From Candidatus Zixiibacteriota bacterium (lineage in GTDB: Bacteria > Zixibacteria > MSB-5A5 > RBG-16-43-9): 16,138 nt of DNA. A program made the translations under genes and the position numbers. This document shows positions 14,298 to 16,138 of this stretch, in pieces; the stretch's first letter is position 1, and each line of letters opens with the position of its first letter. The notes below the pieces were generated by a model, which was not told where the DNA came from, made no database searches, and saw only the letters and a program-made list of their open reading frames with translations. The stretch covers positions 1-16,138 of the forward strand of contig JAOUFL010000021.1 of the NCBI GenBank assembly GCA_029858245.1, in the 5' to 3' direction.

Positions 14298-15813
14298 CCT
14301 GTGGTGGTGGACCGCCTTTGAAAAGATGATTTATCAGGTAAATCACATCGCTGATGGTTATGTCACCGCTTCCGTTAATATCACCCAGCTCCTCCGGCTG
14401 GATACGCCAGCCGTCCCTGAAAAGATAGTTTATCAGGTAAATCACGTCGCCTGTATCCACCTCCCCGTCCAGAACTACATCACCGCGATAGTAATAACCG
14501 AGCTTATCCAGCTCCAGAAGCTTGGCAAATACATCTACATTATAAACAGAGTAGTTACGATAATCATGCCAGGTGAATCCCACGGTGTTTCCTTGAATGG
14601 ACAAATCAAAATCATCCCAGTTGGGGTCAACTGTTTCCGGTGGAAGATTGATACGGTAATTCTGACCCTGTTTCTCACCCGAGGAGTCAAACCTCTGTGC
14701 CCATAAGTTGTACTGCAGGGGAGGGTTATACCTGGCATCAGGCCAGATTACCACATACCCGTCCTTATCATCTCTTGCTATTCTGGGGACATGCGAAAAG
14801 GTACCCAGGTCTATTACGTCATTGACTATTTTCCCTGTGTCCACAGGATTACCCAGAGTATCGAAGGTCTGGACCAGTATAGCACCATGAGGATAGGTAT
14901 AGAAAGTATCGAAGGTATTACAGGCTAATATAAAATTATTTTGGGAGTTTGATACAATTTCCGGCTCGCTGGTATATGCCCATTTGGAAGCGCAGGAGTT
15001 GATAAGGGGGAAGACTTTGGTAACAGGCTCTCCTGCCGGGTTGTAGATACGTGCGCCCGTAACACCGGGAGACCAGCCACAGCCCTTCATACAGCCATAC
15101 CATACGATTAACAAATAACCTTGAGAATTGTAAGCTGCTCTCGGATCATAAACCTCCCAGTTGCAGAAGGGGTAATCGCTGTTATCGAAATCGCTCACTA
15201 AAAAGTTGTTTCCTATTCTGTTTCCCTCAGAATCGAATCGCTGTGCCCAGATGTCATTACCAGTAGAATCTACACCTGCCCATAATACTATGAAGTTTCC
15301 ATCTTTATCCATGGTTATATAGTTATCATCATCTCCTGTTACATCATAGGGGTCTCCATTCCACAGAGGACGGTCAACATCCACCTGCTGGGGTGGTCCT
15401 AAAGGGTTTCCCAGACGGTCATACCGGCGCATTTGTATGTCCCATTGATCCAAATAATAACTGCTCCAGCAGAGGATGAAGCTGCCGGATGGTCGCATTG
15501 CTATCTTGGGGGAGTTATTGGAGTGTATAATGGTATCGGATGCAAGGACCAGACCTCCCAGCCGGCTGGCTTGCGAATCGAATCTCTGAAAGTAAATCTG
15601 TCTGAAAGCGTGGTCTTTTCCCCTGTCCGAATAGGCTACGATGAAATTGCCCGCAGAATCAAAAGCTATGTCCGTGCTCTTTTGGGATATCCCTACTGCA
15701 CTGTCTGTGTTTACCAGAAAATCCTGCACGATTATGCAGGGAGCTTTGCAGGGGAAAATGATTACCAACCATAAAAACAAAACACTGCACCACCACAGGT
15801 ATTTTCCTCCCAT
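14290..15813 (-). CDS. Secreted seven-repeat beta-propeller-like protein with dockerin-type C-terminus
   Basis: A 507-residue exported protein. The N-terminus (about 1-26) is a signal sequence with a long hydrophobic core. The body holds seven degenerate repeats starting near residues 48, 102, 163, 222, 283, 342 and 400, each with a D-x-x-G-N-F-I-V-x-W-like strand and, in most, an I-W-A-Q-R-F-D-S-x-G-N-like strand; seven such units suggest a seven-bladed propeller. Residues about 444-503 are a dockerin type I-like pair, each followed by DVIYLIN-LF. Loop 2 (D478-I-N-G-S-G-D-I-T-I-S-D489) is canonical; loop 1 (D445-V-V-L-D-G-E-V-D-T-G-D456) has Val at the third ligand position. AAGGAGG at 15821-15827 is a strong ribosome site. 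No enzyme motif was recognised; surface binding or display is inference. Confidence 0.88.
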   Translation of the reverse strand: MGGKYLWWCSVLFLWLVIIFPCKAPCIIVQDFLVNTDSAVGISQKSTDIAFDSAGNFIVAYSDRGKDHAFRQIYFQRFDSQASRLGGLVLASDTIIHSNNSPKIAMRPSGSFILCWSSYYLDQWDIQMRRYDRLGNPLGPPQQVDVDRPLWNGDPYDVTGDDDNYITMDKDGNFIVLWAGVDSTGNDIWAQRFDSEGNRIGNNFLVSDFDNSDYPFCNWEVYDPRAAYNSQGYLLIVWYGCMKGCGWSPGVTGARIYNPAGEPVTKVFPLINSCASKWAYTSEPEIVSNSQNNFILACNTFDTFYTYPHGAILVQTFDTLGNPVDTGKIVNDVIDLGTFSHVPRIARDDKDGYVVIWPDARYNPPLQYNLWAQRFDSSGEKQGQNYRINLPPETVDPNWDDFDLSIQGNTVGFTWHDYRNYSVYNVDVFAKLLELDKLGYYYRGDVVLDGEVDTGDVIYLINYLFRDGWRIQPEELGDINGSGDITISDVIYLINHLFKGGPPPQEW

Positions 15814-16138
15814 TTTTAACCCTCCTTAGAAGATATTAGATGGCTTTGTTTCTTTTTTTACCATTCAGGCTTCGCCCTGATAAAAATAGAATTATTAATT
15901 ATTTTAACTTAGTAAATCAATCTACTCCATTTTGTCAAGGAAAAAAAATAAACCATTTCTGATTTATTCTCACTTCTTCCCTGTAAATGTAGTATAATCA
16001 ACCCCTCGCACCCATTATAATCTATGAATCCCAGTCTGTCAAGGATTTTCTGGATTAAGAATCGATAAGTCCCCTATTTTAATGGATTTATACCGAATAA
16101 AAATATTTTTACCTGACTATCTATTTTAATAAAAAAAT
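15814..16138. other. Gene-free, AT-rich leader and upstream region of the dockerin gene
   Basis: No gene is seen in these 325 bases. The stretch holds the ribosome site of the dockerin gene, a small hairpin TCAGG-CTTCGC-CCTGA (15865-15880), a second isolated TTGACA (15933-15938, minus strand) lacking a good -10 box, and a consensus promoter at 16014-16042. The leader from that promoter would be about 190 bases. No known riboswitch was recognised. Confidence 0.6.
16014..16042 (-). promoter_or_regulatory. Perfect consensus sigma-70 promoter
   Basis: On the minus strand TTGACA (16037-16042) is followed after exactly 17 bases by TATAAT (16014-16019). Both boxes match the consensus at all 12 positions. 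It points at the dockerin gene, whose start is about 200 bases downstream. Expected transcription start is near 16007. Confidence 0.8.

Overview
The window looks like chromosomal DNA of an uncultured Gram-negative-type bacterium, moderately AT-rich. A dockerin-like C-terminus on a secreted protein, lipoproteins with SPase II boxes, an FnIII lipoprotein, DUF4384/PEGA proteins and CtpA with a long helical tail together suggest the FCB side of the tree (Zixibacteria-like or a related candidate phylum). That placement is inference. No rRNA, tRNA, CRISPR array, IS element or phage gene was seen.

Layout. (1) 1-1438: last codons of a probable sensor histidine kinase, then its sigma-54-activating NtrC-type response regulator. 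(2) 1565-2641, minus: an Mrp/ApbC-type Fe-S carrier ATPase. (3) 2928-5997, plus: four tightly packed genes for exported proteins (FnIII lipoprotein, short CxxCH lipoprotein, DUF4384+PEGA protein, Lys/Glu-rich peptide with an EF-hand-type loop). They end at a strong two-way hairpin shared with a convergent stand-alone Lrp/AsnC ligand-binding (RAM) gene at 6053-6286. (4) 6449-8536: DUF362 protein and an AmmeMemoRadiSam-type radical SAM enzyme with a twin-arginine leader, probably one operon, followed by a terminator and a cluster of palindromic elements. (5) 8826-11093: a polytopic membrane protein with an embedded spermidine-synthase-like domain. (6) 11252-12961: CtpA/S41 protease, followed by two terminators. 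(7) 13191-14207: a short response regulator, a 45-codon SHOCT-like mini-gene and a small helical protein. (8) 14290-15813, minus: a secreted seven-repeat beta-propeller-like protein ending in a dockerin-type pair of calcium loops, about 200 bp downstream of a perfect consensus sigma-70 promoter.

Links between genes. The region is mostly envelope and secretion biology (lipoproteins, DUF4384/PEGA, CtpA, dockerin protein) mixed with two-component signalling. The most unusual parts are the DUF362 / exported radical SAM / membrane aminopropyltransferase-like neighbourhood, the four-gene exported cassette in which three successive proteins carry basic, charged tails, and the palindromic repeat cluster between the radical SAM gene and the membrane protein gene.
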